Source: Bacteroidota bacterium
GTDB lineage: Bacteria; Bacteroidota; Bacteroidia; Chitinophagales; Chitinophagaceae
Reading direction: 5' to 3'
NCBI GenBank assembly: GCA_023423405.1
Contig: JAFAFR010000016.1
Coordinates: 1-42,356 of the forward strand
DNA: 42,356 nt
Part shown: positions 1-8,262 of the stretch, one piece after another
How the letters are laid out: the number at the start of each line of letters is the position of its first letter
Position numbering within the stretch: the first letter of the stretch is position 1
Position numbers and translations under genes: made by a program
Notes under the pieces: model-generated
Databases searched by the model: none
What the model was told of the DNA's origin: nothing
The model's input: only the letters and a program-made list of their open reading frames with translations

Positions 1-221
1 CGCTGCTGCTGGTGGAAAATAAATCCCTTTTTTCGCCCATATCCCAGTTGCACTACAGTTACCGGGAAAACCCGGGTCAGGCGGAAGAGGAGCTGTTGCA
101 CAATAATTCGGTTCAATGCGTCGTTGGACACGGTTTTACGCCCTTCGGGCAAGCCCAGAAACCAGCCCTGGCGGACTATGCCGATGGGGTGGATACCATG
201 CGTTTTTTGGCGTACCTTTAG
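1..221 (+). CDS. Acyl-CoA reductase (LuxC family), C-terminal fragment
   Basis: The reading frame is open from the window edge (frame starts at base 3) to a TAG at 219-221, so only the last ~73 residues are present. The visible tail has the stretch SPISQLHYSY and ends with PFGQAQ followed by DYADGVDTMRFL. I associate that ending with LuxC-type acyl-CoA reductases of Bacteroidota, which reduce acyl-CoA or acyl-protein thioesters to aldehydes. The catalytic part lies outside the window, so the assignment rests on the C-terminal motif alone. A 116-nt gap separates it from the protease gene downstream. Confidence 0.6.
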   Translation, partial: LLLVENKSLFSPISQLHYSYRENPGQAEEELLHNNSVQCVVGHGFTPFGQAQKPALADYADGVDTMRFLAYL

Positions 222-337
222 GGGGCCAAGTACGAAGACCTTAGTAAAACTATTGTTAAACTGGCCGGGAGGCGAACTGAATAGGTTCCGGCTTCGTTTA
301 TTTTGTATCAGAACACTTAAAAAAAAGGATTATTCAT

Positions 338-1822
338 ATGAAATGGCAACAAATAGTACCCGTAATTCTTATCAGCGCGGTTACTTCCGTTGGAAGCATG
401 TGGGCGTACAATAAATACGCCGGCAGGGAAGTGATCAGTTTCTCTACCTCCGACAGCAACCGCATCCCCTCAAACTATGCCGGATTTTTTGACGGGGTGG
501 CCAATGCGCCCACCGATTTCTCCGATGCAGCGTCGAGCTCCATCCCCGCAACCGTTCACATCAAAACAAAAGCCACGCGCACGGCAAGCAATAACCTGCC
601 GAAAAGAAGTCCGCTGTTCGACCTCTTCGGGTTCGACTGGGACGAAGGCATGGCGCCCAGGAGCCTGCCCCAGATGGCATCCGGCTCGGGAGCCATCATC
701 AGCGAAGACGGTTATATCGTGACCAATAACCACGTGATCGACGGCGCCGACGATATTACCGTAAACACGGCCGACAAGAAATCTTATAAGGCCAAACTGA
801 TCGCCGCCGATCCCAGTAGTGACCTGGCCGTTATCAAAATCGATGCGAAGGGCCTGCCCTTCCTGCTCTATGGCAACTCCGACGACGTGAAGATCGGGCA
901 ATGGGTGCTGGCTGTGGGTTATCCCCTCAACCTCGATGCCACTGTTACAGCGGGCATTGTAAGCGCCAAGAGCCGTACGCTCGACATCAACCGCCGCCAG
1001 AGCAAAGTGCCCATCGAATCCTTTATTCAAACCGATGCCGCGGTGAACCCCGGCAACAGCGGCGGCCCGCTCATCAACACTTCCGGCCAGCTCATCGGCA
1101 TCAATTCGGCGATCGCTTCGCCCACCGGTTCCTATGCAGGCTACTCCTTCACCATCCCGGTGAATGTGGTTAAAAAGATCGTGGCCGACCTGATGAAATT
1201 CGGAACCGTTCAGCGCGCTTTCCTGGGCATCAATTATGCGCCCGACAACCTCAGCGATGAAGTGAAAAGGCAGGAAGGCATCAAGGATGGAGAAGGCGTA
1301 TATGTGATGGATGTAACCAAGGATGGGGCGGCTTCTTCTGCCGGCATCAAAAAAGGCGATGTGATCACCCGCATCAACAGCATCACGGTACGTTCCGGCG
1401 CTGAGATGGTGGGACAGATTGCTACCTACCGCCCCGGCGATAAGGTGAAGATCGGCTATCGCCGCGATGGCAAGGATTATATAAGCGATGTGATCCTGCG
1501 CAACAGCGGCGGCACTACCGACATCGTGAAGACCAGCGTGCTCGACAAACTGGGTGCTGACCTGAGCACCATCGACAGCAAGATGGCCCGCGAAATGGGT
1601 GTAAAGGGCGGAGTAATGGTGAAGGGGATCGATGAGAACGGCGCCTTCAGCAAAACCAGGATGGAAGAAGGTTTTGTGATTCTGAAAGTGAATGGAAAAG
1701 AAATAAGCAATGTGGCAGAATTCCGGAAAGAATTGGAAAAAGCGGGGAATGCAGTGACCCTCGACGGTATGTACCCGGGTTATGATGGTGTATTCCGGTA
1801 TCCCATGAAGATCAGCGAATAG
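338..1822 (+). CDS. htrA: HtrA/Do-family periplasmic serine protease
   Basis: A 494-residue protein with an N-terminal membrane/signal helix (about residues 5-24), a trypsin-like protease domain (about 65-285) and two PDZ-like domains (about 290-390 and 400-490). The catalytic triad is visible: His132 in TNNHVID, Asp162 in SDLAVIKID and Ser241 in GNSGGPL. DegP/DegQ-type enzymes degrade or refold damaged proteins in the periplasm, and the domain order and length fit. The ATG at 338 is preceded by AAGGATTATTCAT, which includes a modest purine-rich ribosome site. A near-consensus -7 element TTATTTTG lies at 298-305, but I see no convincing -33 element. A strong terminator follows at 1841-1867. 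Confidence 0.95.
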   Translation: MKWQQIVPVILISAVTSVGSMWAYNKYAGREVISFSTSDSNRIPSNYAGFFDGVANAPTDFSDAASSSIPATVHIKTKATRTASNNLPKRSPLFDLFGFDWDEGMAPRSLPQMASGSGAIISEDGYIVTNNHVIDGADDITVNTADKKSYKAKLIAADPSSDLAVIKIDAKGLPFLLYGNSDDVKIGQWVLAVGYPLNLDATVTAGIVSAKSRTLDINRRQSKVPIESFIQTDAAVNPGNSGGPLINTSGQLIGINSAIASPTGSYAGYSFTIPVNVVKKIVADLMKFGTVQRAFLGINYAPDNLSDEVKRQEGIKDGEGVYVMDVTKDGAASSAGIKKGDVITRINSITVRSGAEMVGQIATYRPGDKVKIGYRRDGKDYISDVILRNSGGTTDIVKTSVLDKLGADLSTIDSKMAREMGVKGGVMVKGIDENGAFSKTRMEEGFVILKVNGKEISNVAEFRKELEKAGNAVTLDGMYPGYDGVFRYPMKISE

Positions 1823-1840
1823 GTTCTTTCCCTATATAGG

Positions 1841-1867
1841 AAGGCTGTCCCAACGGACAGCCTTTTT
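1841..1867 (+). terminator. Rho-independent terminator after htrA
   Basis: A perfect 10-bp stem AAGGCTGTCC / GGACAGCCTT with a CAAC loop is followed by a T-run. It lies 19 nt after the htrA stop. The opposite strand lacks a T-run, so it serves htrA rather than the convergent gene. A 10-bp palindrome CCTATATAGG (1831-1840) sits directly before the stem. Confidence 0.9.
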
Positions 1868-1909
1868 TATTTCATTTTGTTAATCAACGGCGGGGCGGCG
1901 ACGCAGGTT

Positions 1910-3289
1910 TTATTCCTGTTTCACAAACACGCGATACGACCAGGCCGGCAGGGTATAGGCGCGGGAGGCGCTGAAATCTTTTTCTTCTTTCGTGAAAACT
2001 TCGCGGAAACGTCCCTGTACTATTTCGTCGGCCAGGTTAACGTGCAGGTTATCGTTGTCCGACAGGTTGAGCAGCACCAGCACTTCGTCCTTCCCGTTCT
2101 TCCGGAGGAAAGCGAACAGCGAATGGTGCGCATCCGTCTGCAGGCGATAGGTTTGCACGGCACTGTCTGCCGCCCGCAGCGCGGGATGGGTGGAATGCAG
2201 CGTGAGCAGGGTCTTATAGAAATCGTGCAGCGCGTATTTGCCGGTCCATCCGATGGGGTCTTTGTCGAAGAACTTCAGGCGTTTGGTATTGGGCAGTTCC
2301 TGGCCGCTGTACACCATGGGAATGCCGTTCCAGGTAACACTGAAAACCGCGAGCGGGGCGGTCGCCCTGCCATATTTTTCAAACTCGGTACCGTTCCAAC
2401 TGTTTTCATCGTGGTTGGAAGTGAAATAGGTTTTGAAAGCGGTAGGCGGGTATTGATCGTTGATCTTCCAGAGCAGGCTGTCGAGCCCCGCGATATCGGT
2501 GCGGCCTTTGGCGAAATCTTCCGTTTTGTGCATCCACTCCCAGGAGTAGGTGGCGTCAAAAGCTTCGTGGTAGTTGACCTCCTCGCATTCGGCGAGCCAG
2601 AACAATTTTTTGCGGGCATCGAGCGCAGCGCGGGCATCTTTCCAGAAATCCAGCGGCACCAGCATGGCCATATCGCAACGGAAGCCATCGATATCGGCTT
2701 CGCGCACCCAGAAATCCATGGCCTGGATCATGGCTTTGCGCATGTCGAAATTGGAATAGTCGAGATCGATGACATCGTCCCAGCCGTTCTTATCAAAAAA
2801 TTCACCCTGTTCGTTGCGGTGGAAATAAGCGGGATTGGACTTGGTCCACACATGATCATAACCGGTATGATTGGCCACCCAGTCGATGATCACTTTCATG
2901 CCTGCGCGGTGGGCGGCCGCCACCAGGTCTTTAAAATCCTGCACGCTGCCGAATTCGGGATTGGTGGCCATATAATCGGAGCAGGCATAATAGCTGCCCA
3001 GGCTGCCCTTGTGTTTTTCTTTAGAGATGGGTGTTATGGGCATGAACCAGAGCACTTCCACGCCCATGTCTTTCAGGCGCGGCAGCTCTTTGGAAAAGGC
3101 TTTAAAACTTCCGTCGGGCGTGTATTGCCGGAGGTTCACTTCATAAATATTGGTATGGTGTATCCAGTCGAGGGCCGGGAAATAGTTTTGGGTCATGGCG
3201 TTTTTTTTATCAGATATATTGTCTTTTACCGGGTTTCCACAGGAAATGGCAGCCACTGCCATCAGAGCCAGAACCCTTTGTGCGGTCAT
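1910..3289 (-). CDS. GH13 alpha-amylase-family lipoprotein
   Basis: A 459-residue glycoside hydrolase family 13 protein. The N-terminus is a lipoprotein signal ending AAISC-GN, with lipidated Cys17, so the enzyme should be anchored in the envelope. The four GH13 regions are present: I, DWVANH (136-141); II, DGFRCD with nucleophile Asp206; III, LAECEE with Glu234 as the probable acid/base; IV, SNHDEN with Asp294. The C-terminal ~90 residues look like the usual beta-sandwich domain. It probably cleaves alpha-glucans or maltodextrins, but substrate cannot be read from sequence. It stands alone, convergent with htrA and divergent from ispH, with no SusC/SusD genes nearby, so it is not part of a visible polysaccharide locus. 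Confidence 0.9.
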   Translation of the reverse strand: MTAQRVLALMAVAAISCGNPVKDNISDKKNAMTQNYFPALDWIHHTNIYEVNLRQYTPDGSFKAFSKELPRLKDMGVEVLWFMPITPISKEKHKGSLGSYYACSDYMATNPEFGSVQDFKDLVAAAHRAGMKVIIDWVANHTGYDHVWTKSNPAYFHRNEQGEFFDKNGWDDVIDLDYSNFDMRKAMIQAMDFWVREADIDGFRCDMAMLVPLDFWKDARAALDARKKLFWLAECEEVNYHEAFDATYSWEWMHKTEDFAKGRTDIAGLDSLLWKINDQYPPTAFKTYFTSNHDENSWNGTEFEKYGRATAPLAVFSVTWNGIPMVYSGQELPNTKRLKFFDKDPIGWTGKYALHDFYKTLLTLHSTHPALRAADSAVQTYRLQTDAHHSLFAFLRKNGKDEVLVLLNLSDNDNLHVNLADEIVQGRFREVFTKEEKDFSASRAYTLPAWSYRVFVKQE

Positions 3290-3315
3290 AACAATAGATT
3301 TGGGTGAAAATAAGA

Positions 3316-3323
3316 TAATTTTG
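3316..3323 (+). promoter_or_regulatory. Bacteroidota -7 element for ispH
   Basis: TAATTTTG matches the TAnnTTTG consensus exactly and lies 30 nt before the ispH ATG. A TTTG at 3299-3302 is only 13 bp away, shorter than the usual ~19 bp, so the -33 part is uncertain. Confidence 0.5.
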
Positions 3324-3352
3324 CATCCTGAAACAAAGCCCGGAAGCCCTGT

Positions 3353-4555
3353 ATGAAGCAGTTTGATGTTCCCGTTAAATACCGAAGTCCGCTCATCAGC
3401 GCCATCAAGCAGCAGCGGAAAGAAGAAGACCGGCTGAAGAAGGATTTTCGCCCGAGTTTGCTCGACGGCGGTTCATTGCGGATTTACCTGGCCCGGCATT
3501 TCGGGTTTTGTTATGGAGTGGAGAATGCCATCGAGATTGCTTTCCGCACCGTGGCCGAACATCCGGGCCAGCGGATCTTCCTGCTGAGCGAAATGATCCA
3601 CAACCCACAGGTGAACGCCGATCTGGAAGCGGCGGGTGTGCGGTTCCTGCAGGATACCTATGGCCGGCAACTGATCCCGTTTGCTGAACTGGATGCGAGC
3701 GATATTGTGCTGATCCCCGCTTTCGGGACCACGCTCGACATGGAAAAAATGCTGCAGGAAAAGGGCATACAAACGGAGCGTTATAATACCACCTGTCCTT
3801 TTGTGGAGAAGGTATGGAACCGCAGTGAGCAGATCGCGCGGAAGGGATACAGCATCATCATACATGGTAAACCGAAGCACGAAGAGACGCGGGCCACTTT
3901 TTCGCATGCGGCTTCCGGCGCGCCGGCGCTGGTGCTGAACGACATGCAGGACGCGCGCGACCTGGCGGCCTATATAAAAGGCGAAGCAGATCCCGCCGGT
4001 TTTTATGAACGCTTTGCCGGCCGTTATTCCGAGGGCTTCGACTGCCAGCGCGACCTGCAGCGGTTTGGGGTGGTGAACCAAACCACCCAACTGGCAAGCG
4101 ATACGCAGGCGATTGCCGAATACCTGAAGCAGGTAGTGATGGAGCACTACGGGCTGCGCCCGGAAAACGTGTCCGAAAGATTTGCCGATACCCGCGATAC
4201 GCTTTGTTATGCCACCAACGACAACCAGACGGCTGTGGCGGGTATGCTGGAGCAGCCGGCCGACCTGGCGCTGGTGATCGGGGGCTATAATTCTTCCAAT
4301 ACCACCCACCTGGTGGAGCTTTGCGAGCAGAAGCTGCCCACTTATTTCATCCGCGAAGCATCGCGGATCCGGTCGGCCGATGAGGTTTTGCACTATGACA
4401 TTCACGCGCGCGAAGAACGCCTGAGTACGTCTTTTTTGCCGGCGCATCGTCCGCTTACGGTGCTGGTGACCAGCGGCGCCTCCTGTCCCGATGCGATGGT
4501 GGAGGAGGTACTATGGCGGCTGGCGGAACTGACGGGGGCTGATTTCCGCGTGTAG
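3353..4555 (+). CDS. ispH: 4-hydroxy-3-methylbut-2-enyl diphosphate reductase, long form
   Basis: IspH (LytB) is the last enzyme of the MEP isoprenoid pathway. It reductively converts HMBPP to IPP and DMAPP with a 4Fe-4S cluster. The three cluster cysteines are Cys53 (GFCYGV), Cys148 (TTCPFV) and Cys285 (DTLCYAT). The substrate-binding patterns EMIHNP, HGKPKHEET and GGYNSSNT are also there. At 400 residues it is longer than the common ~280-320 aa bacterial form. It has a ~40-residue N-terminal extension and an insert at about residues 195-240, as in the plant/cyanobacterial type. It has its own promoter and no operon partner. A polyprenyl synthase lies 15 kb away. Confidence 0.95.
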   Translation: MKQFDVPVKYRSPLISAIKQQRKEEDRLKKDFRPSLLDGGSLRIYLARHFGFCYGVENAIEIAFRTVAEHPGQRIFLLSEMIHNPQVNADLEAAGVRFLQDTYGRQLIPFAELDASDIVLIPAFGTTLDMEKMLQEKGIQTERYNTTCPFVEKVWNRSEQIARKGYSIIIHGKPKHEETRATFSHAASGAPALVLNDMQDARDLAAYIKGEADPAGFYERFAGRYSEGFDCQRDLQRFGVVNQTTQLASDTQAIAEYLKQVVMEHYGLRPENVSERFADTRDTLCYATNDNQTAVAGMLEQPADLALVIGGYNSSNTTHLVELCEQKLPTYFIREASRIRSADEVLHYDIHAREERLSTSFLPAHRPLTVLVTSGASCPDAMVEEVLWRLAELTGADFRV

Positions 4556-4880
4556 GGGTGTTTCTACTCAATGGGTACTCAATGCCTACTCAATGGGTGC
4601 TCGTCGGCCGACCGAAAACGGAGTAGCCGGAGAAAGCCCATCCTGCGCGATCATACCGTGTTTACATCCATAAATATTGGGTGAAAACACCGTTTTTCTG
4701 GTGCTCCCTTCCTATTATTTTTATTTCCCGTTTCGCAGCATCCTTTCCCTACGCATGAAAAAGAATTTTATTATGTCCCATTAAAAGAAGACAAATATTG
4801 GGATTCCTATACCAGTATAAGAAACATTTTGGGCGGTGATGAATAAACTTACGAGTTGCTGACAAGAAAAAACTCATCCT
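4556..4880. other. Intergenic region before the first histidine kinase
   Basis: This 325-nt stretch has no gene that I can support. It holds a three-fold TACTCAATG repeat (4565-4595) and a short palindrome TATAC-CA-GTATA (4808-4819) 61 nt before the kinase start. It becomes AT-rich after about 4670. I could not find a clean TAnnTTTG promoter for the kinase here. Confidence 0.6.
4565..4595 (+). repeat. Three direct TACTCAATG repeats, 11-bp period
   Basis: TACTCAATG occurs exactly at 4565-4573, 4576-4584 and 4587-4595, with 2-nt spacers GG and CC. The 11-bp period is close to one DNA helical turn, so all copies would face the same side of the helix. It starts 9 nt after the ispH stop. Confidence 0.85.
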
Positions 4881-5687
4881 ATGTTTACGAAACAAGAATT
4901 CCTGCTGTATCTGTCTATATTGTTCAGTGCAATTATCCTGGGCGTGCTGGTATTTTTTATCTACCGGATCATCCGGTTGTACAACAGCAAGCAGATCGAA
5001 TACATAACAAATATGGAGTACCTCAACCTGGAACGGGAGCGCGATAAACTGATCGACCGTGTCCAGGCCCAGGAGGAGACCTTTGAGATCATTGGGCGCG
5101 ATTTGCACGACAACGTCAACCAGATCCTAACCCTTGCCAAACTGAACCTGGGATCCCTGCAAAATGCGACGGAAGAAGAGAAAATTAGTAAGGTAGCGAC
5201 CGCCATGGAGCTGGTTTCAGAAGCCATCAGAAGTCTTTCTTCCATTTCGCAAAGCCTCAATCCATCGATTGTAAAGGAGCTTGGTTTTAAGCAGATCCTG
5301 GAGAGAGAGGCCCGGCGGATCAGGGGGATTGGAAAAACGGAGGTCATTCTTGAAGTAAGCGACGAGGCCGATTATTTTGAACCTGAACTGACGCTGGAGC
5401 TTTTCCGGATCACCCAGGAAACGATCAGGAACTCGCTGGTACACGGGAAGGCCACGAAAATCAGGATACAGGTAGCGGTAGATGACACCATCCAGGTGTT
5501 GATCCAGGACAATGGCCTGGGCATGGACCAGGTGAAACTCAGTGAAAAGAAGTTTTCGCAGGGGTTGAAGAATATTCAAAAAAGGGTGCTTCATATGGAA
5601 GGCGTGTTTGACCTGAAATCAGAAGCCCAGCATGGTGTAAGCATTTCCATAATGCTTCCCAAAGAAAAAAGCAAGGCAAGTCTCTGA
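4881..5687 (+). CDS. Sensor histidine kinase, DesK/NarX type, one membrane helix
   Basis: A 268-residue kinase. One transmembrane helix (about 7-30) is followed by a short coiled linker, a HisKA_3 dimerisation domain with phospho-acceptor His76 (RDLHDNVNQ), and an HATPase_c domain with N-box Asn184 (ETIRNSLVHG) and G-box DNGLGM (210-215). The DxxxQ phosphatase motif (Asp77-Gln81) is intact, so it could both phosphorylate and dephosphorylate its partner. It has no periplasmic or cytoplasmic input domain. The next gene begins 14 nt after its stop and encodes a seven-helix membrane protein, which makes that protein a candidate sensing partner. No response regulator follows directly; the nearest is on the other strand at 8263-8922. 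Confidence 0.92.
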   Translation: MFTKQEFLLYLSILFSAIILGVLVFFIYRIIRLYNSKQIEYITNMEYLNLERERDKLIDRVQAQEETFEIIGRDLHDNVNQILTLAKLNLGSLQNATEEEKISKVATAMELVSEAIRSLSSISQSLNPSIVKELGFKQILEREARRIRGIGKTEVILEVSDEADYFEPELTLELFRITQETIRNSLVHGKATKIRIQVAVDDTIQVLIQDNGLGMDQVKLSEKKFSQGLKNIQKRVLHMEGVFDLKSEAQHGVSISIMLPKEKSKASL

Positions 5688-5700
5688 TAAACTTTTCGTC

Positions 5701-6429
5701 ATGATTGTTAAGATCATCCAGATAACTGTTTGTTTCATCAGCATCGTCTTCGCTCTGAGGGGTCTGCATTATAAGCCTTTCTTCAGGCTGGAGTTGCTGT
5801 ATATTTTACCCTTTTGCGTCATTGATTTTCTGACGAGTTGGATTGATATTACCTACATAAGAAATGCGACTGACTATTCCTGGAATTTATATCATTTGTC
5901 GTTCGCTTTCACAATAGCTGAGTACGTTTTTATTCCTATATATATTGCTAAAAGTATCAACCGAAAAATAAATTTAGTCACTCCCCTAACCGTACTCCTG
6001 CTTACTTCAATAATTTCCGGGATTACTGTCCGCAGCTTCTCCTTGTTTCCACAGGTATTTTTGGGGATTTATATTACCTATTTCGGCTTTAGGTATTTTT
6101 ACTGGCTGTTACATTCAGAAAAGAAAACTCCAATAACTCAACTACCCAGTTTTTGGATTGTGATGGGAGTAATAAGTTGCTACGCTTCAACAATTCCGTT
6201 AAGCGCCATTAGTTACATCACAGACGGCATCCTGAACGGTCAACTTGAGGAACTGGCCACTCAAATGCATTTTTTGTTTCTTATAGCAAATACAATTATG
6301 CACATATTTTTTACCCGGGCTTTCCTCTGCAATCCAATTATTGATAATGCTGAAACAGAAAAACAAGCTCATGCGCAATCCAACCAACAACCTTCCCTTT
6401 CAGATTTAAACACCGACCTAATCCTTTGA
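5701..6429 (+). CDS. Seven-helix membrane protein, paralogue 1, unknown function
   Basis: I do not recognise a named family. The 242-residue protein shows about seven hydrophobic helices (near 4-22, 31-48, 64-84, 92-110, 115-136, 150-172 and 187-208) and a polar C-terminal tail of ~30 residues. It shares long stretches with the next gene: ELLYILPFC (31-39), TIAEY (71-75), GIYITY (122-127), FWIV (151-154), SCYASTIPLS (159-168) and NTIMH (197-201). A glutamate inside helix 3 (TIAEY) is kept in all copies here. It starts 14 nt after the kinase stop and is probably co-transcribed with it. Composition is much more AT-rich than the flanking housekeeping genes. A receptor or signal-transducing role is inferred from context only. 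Confidence 0.8.
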   Translation: MIVKIIQITVCFISIVFALRGLHYKPFFRLELLYILPFCVIDFLTSWIDITYIRNATDYSWNLYHLSFAFTIAEYVFIPIYIAKSINRKINLVTPLTVLLLTSIISGITVRSFSLFPQVFLGIYITYFGFRYFYWLLHSEKKTPITQLPSFWIVMGVISCYASTIPLSAISYITDGILNGQLEELATQMHFLFLIANTIMHIFFTRAFLCNPIIDNAETEKQAHAQSNQQPSLSDLNTDLIL

Positions 6430-6435
6430 TTCTTT

Positions 6436-7110
6436 ATGATTATAATGATAATACAACTGTCGGTGTGTTTTATTAGCGTCCTATTTGGTCTAAGAGCGAT
6501 TCGACATAAGCCATATTTTAAGCTTGAACTATTGTATATTCTGCCTTTTTGTATGATAGATCTTCTTACAAGTTCAATCGCTGTTTATGGACTTACAACA
6601 AATAATTACACTAACAATTTATATTACTGGGGAATAGTCTTTACCATCGCAGAATACTTTCTTCTGCCAGCCTATATTGCAAAAGTGATCGACAAAGGAT
6701 ATAAGATCTTTTTCCCGTTAATCGTATTCCTATTAGCTACTATCTTATCTAAAGCATCCGCTAATAGCTTTTCATTGTTACCTGAAGCCATTTCAGGAAT
6801 TTACATTTCCTACTGGGGGTTCAAATATCTTAATCGATTGTTGAGTTCAGAAAAAACAACTCGAATCACCCACCACCCTAACTTTTGGATCATTTTAGGC
6901 ATGATGAGCTGTTATACCACTACAATCCCATTAAGCATATTCTCCTTTGTTACAGATGGTCTTATGGGAGAAGAGCTTAAAAAAGTAGCGAATCAGATAC
7001 TCTTAATATTTCTTTTTGCAAACACAATAATGCACCTCTTTTTCATAAAAGCGTTTCTCTGCACGCCCGGGGACGAAACTATTGAAGTAAATATACAATA
7101 CTTAAGGTAG
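6436..7110 (+). CDS. Seven-helix membrane protein, paralogue 2, unknown function
   Basis: A 224-residue protein, clearly a tandem duplicate of its upstream neighbour: IQLSVCFISVLFGLR, LELLYILPFC, TIAEY (70-74), GIYISYWGF, FWIILG and NTIMHLFF align without gaps of note. It lacks the long polar tail of paralogue 1. The gap to the upstream gene is 6 nt, so the two are translated from one message. ATGs at 6436 and 6445 are both possible starts; 6436 aligns with the start of paralogue 1. The loop between helices 2 and 3 (about 50-63) and the helix 4-5 region differ most between copies, as one would expect if the outward-facing parts had diverged. Function is unknown. Confidence 0.8.
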   Translation: MIIMIIQLSVCFISVLFGLRAIRHKPYFKLELLYILPFCMIDLLTSSIAVYGLTTNNYTNNLYYWGIVFTIAEYFLLPAYIAKVIDKGYKIFFPLIVFLLATILSKASANSFSLLPEAISGIYISYWGFKYLNRLLSSEKTTRITHHPNFWIILGMMSCYTTTIPLSIFSFVTDGLMGEELKKVANQILLIFLFANTIMHLFFIKAFLCTPGDETIEVNIQYLR

Positions 7111-7122
7111 CCCAGCAGTTGT

Positions 7123-7141
7123 TTAACTATCGCATAGTTAA
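7123..7141. repeat. Inverted repeat TTAACTAT-CGC-ATAGTTAA
   Basis: Perfect 8-bp arms with a 3-nt centre, 12 nt after the stop of paralogue 2 and 84 nt before paralogue 3. There is no T-run on either side, so it is not a standard terminator. An operator, or an RNA hairpin at the 3' end of the upstream message, is possible. Confidence 0.7.
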
Positions 7142-7224
7142 GTCGAAGTTACTAACAATTTCCGCAATATATGTAAATACTCAATTAACGATATACATTA
7201 ACCAATACCCATTTTGAATGACAT

Positions 7225-7890
7225 ATGGAACTTATAACTTTTATAACAACATTATTACAGTTAATTATTTCAGGAGCAGCATGTTATTTTTTGAAATTCA
7301 CGAAACACAAAAGTCATCTTTTTTCATTGGAAAGAAAATACATTTTCCCTTTCTGCCTGATAGATTTCATAACAAGTATACTCTTCTTCTATGCAAATAA
7401 TTTAGGCCATTCTCCCGCGATCATTTATCATTTACAAATGGTCTACCTTGGCGCAGAGATTATTCTCTTACCAACTTACATGAACTCGGTGATGGGAAAA
7501 GAAACAAATTATACCTACCCAGGGCTGATTATCGTTTTTGCAACAATAGTCTCATTCTATGCATCAAATTTTACAGCTGATGCCTTAAGTGTCTTCAATG
7601 GGTTGTATATCACTTTTTACTGTATAAAATATATTAAATGGTTGCTAACACAGGAAACAATTTATCAATACAAGACATTACCGCATTTTTGGATAGTTTT
7701 TGGCACCATGCTTTGCTATACTTCAACGATACCAACATCTCTAGCACATTATATTCTTCGAGGTAAATTTGGAGACATTACATCTGCATTTCTATTATTA
7801 TTTTTCATTTACAACTCTGTCATGCACTTATTCTTTATAAAAGCCGTTAAATGCAAACCAACTTCACCTCAAACATCTCCCTCTTCATGA
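7225..7890 (+). CDS. Seven-helix membrane protein, paralogue 3, unknown function
   Basis: A 221-residue protein, the most diverged of the three tandem copies. Matches to the other two include YIFPFCLIDFITS (39-51), GAEIILLPTY (76-85, where the TIAEY glutamate is kept), NGLYITFYCIKY, FWIVFG (155-160), CYTSTIPTS (164-172) and NSVMHLFFIKA. About seven hydrophobic helices are visible. It is separated from paralogue 2 by 114 nt that carry an 8-bp inverted repeat, so it may have its own promoter. I saw no clean TAnnTTTG box there. Function is unknown; see the neighbouring kinase and regulators for the inferred signalling context. Confidence 0.8.
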   Translation: MELITFITTLLQLIISGAACYFLKFTKHKSHLFSLERKYIFPFCLIDFITSILFFYANNLGHSPAIIYHLQMVYLGAEIILLPTYMNSVMGKETNYTYPGLIIVFATIVSFYASNFTADALSVFNGLYITFYCIKYIKWLLTQETIYQYKTLPHFWIVFGTMLCYTSTIPTSLAHYILRGKFGDITSAFLLLFFIYNSVMHLFFIKAVKCKPTSPQTSPSS

Positions 7891-8262
7891 TTCAACCTTT
7901 TCTCTGCTATTTAATCATCATCAATTAAGGAAATACTTGAAGTAGTTTTTAAAAATCAGGAAACAAGACCTTGACGACACTCTAACCTAACTATGCAGCA
8001 AAATTCAGACAACTTATTCCGTTGCTAATGTTATAGCAGCTAACCTTTAATCGATAATTACCGGTATAGCCTGTCCTATCGCTGTAAATAATTGAGATAA
8101 AATATACTGCGGATTTTTTATCCTGTTCCTAATTTTCAATAATTGTTTGCATGTACGTTTTGCGAGAACGCTAACTTGCAAAGAAACAAAACAACGAATA
8201 TATCTATCCCAACAAGTATAGTATAGGTTGAAACGTCAAACCAATCACTTACGAGAAAAACG
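7891..8262. other. AT-rich intergenic region between convergent genes
   Basis: This 372-nt stretch lies between the ends of the third seven-helix gene and the minus-strand response regulator. I see no gene and no classical terminator. A weak nested hairpin can be drawn at 8146-8182 (TTTGCA with TGCAAA outside, CGTT with AACG inside), without a T-run. Confidence 0.5.

Noticed and set aside
1877..3307. Long open frame on the plus strand opposite the amylase gene (476 codons)
   Set aside because: The minus strand carries a complete GH13 protein with all four catalytic regions. The antisense frame has no recognisable motif and exists because of codon bias.
3473..4447. Minus-strand open frame within ispH (324 codons)
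   Set aside because: IspH is complete on the plus strand with its three cluster cysteines, so the antisense frame is not credible.
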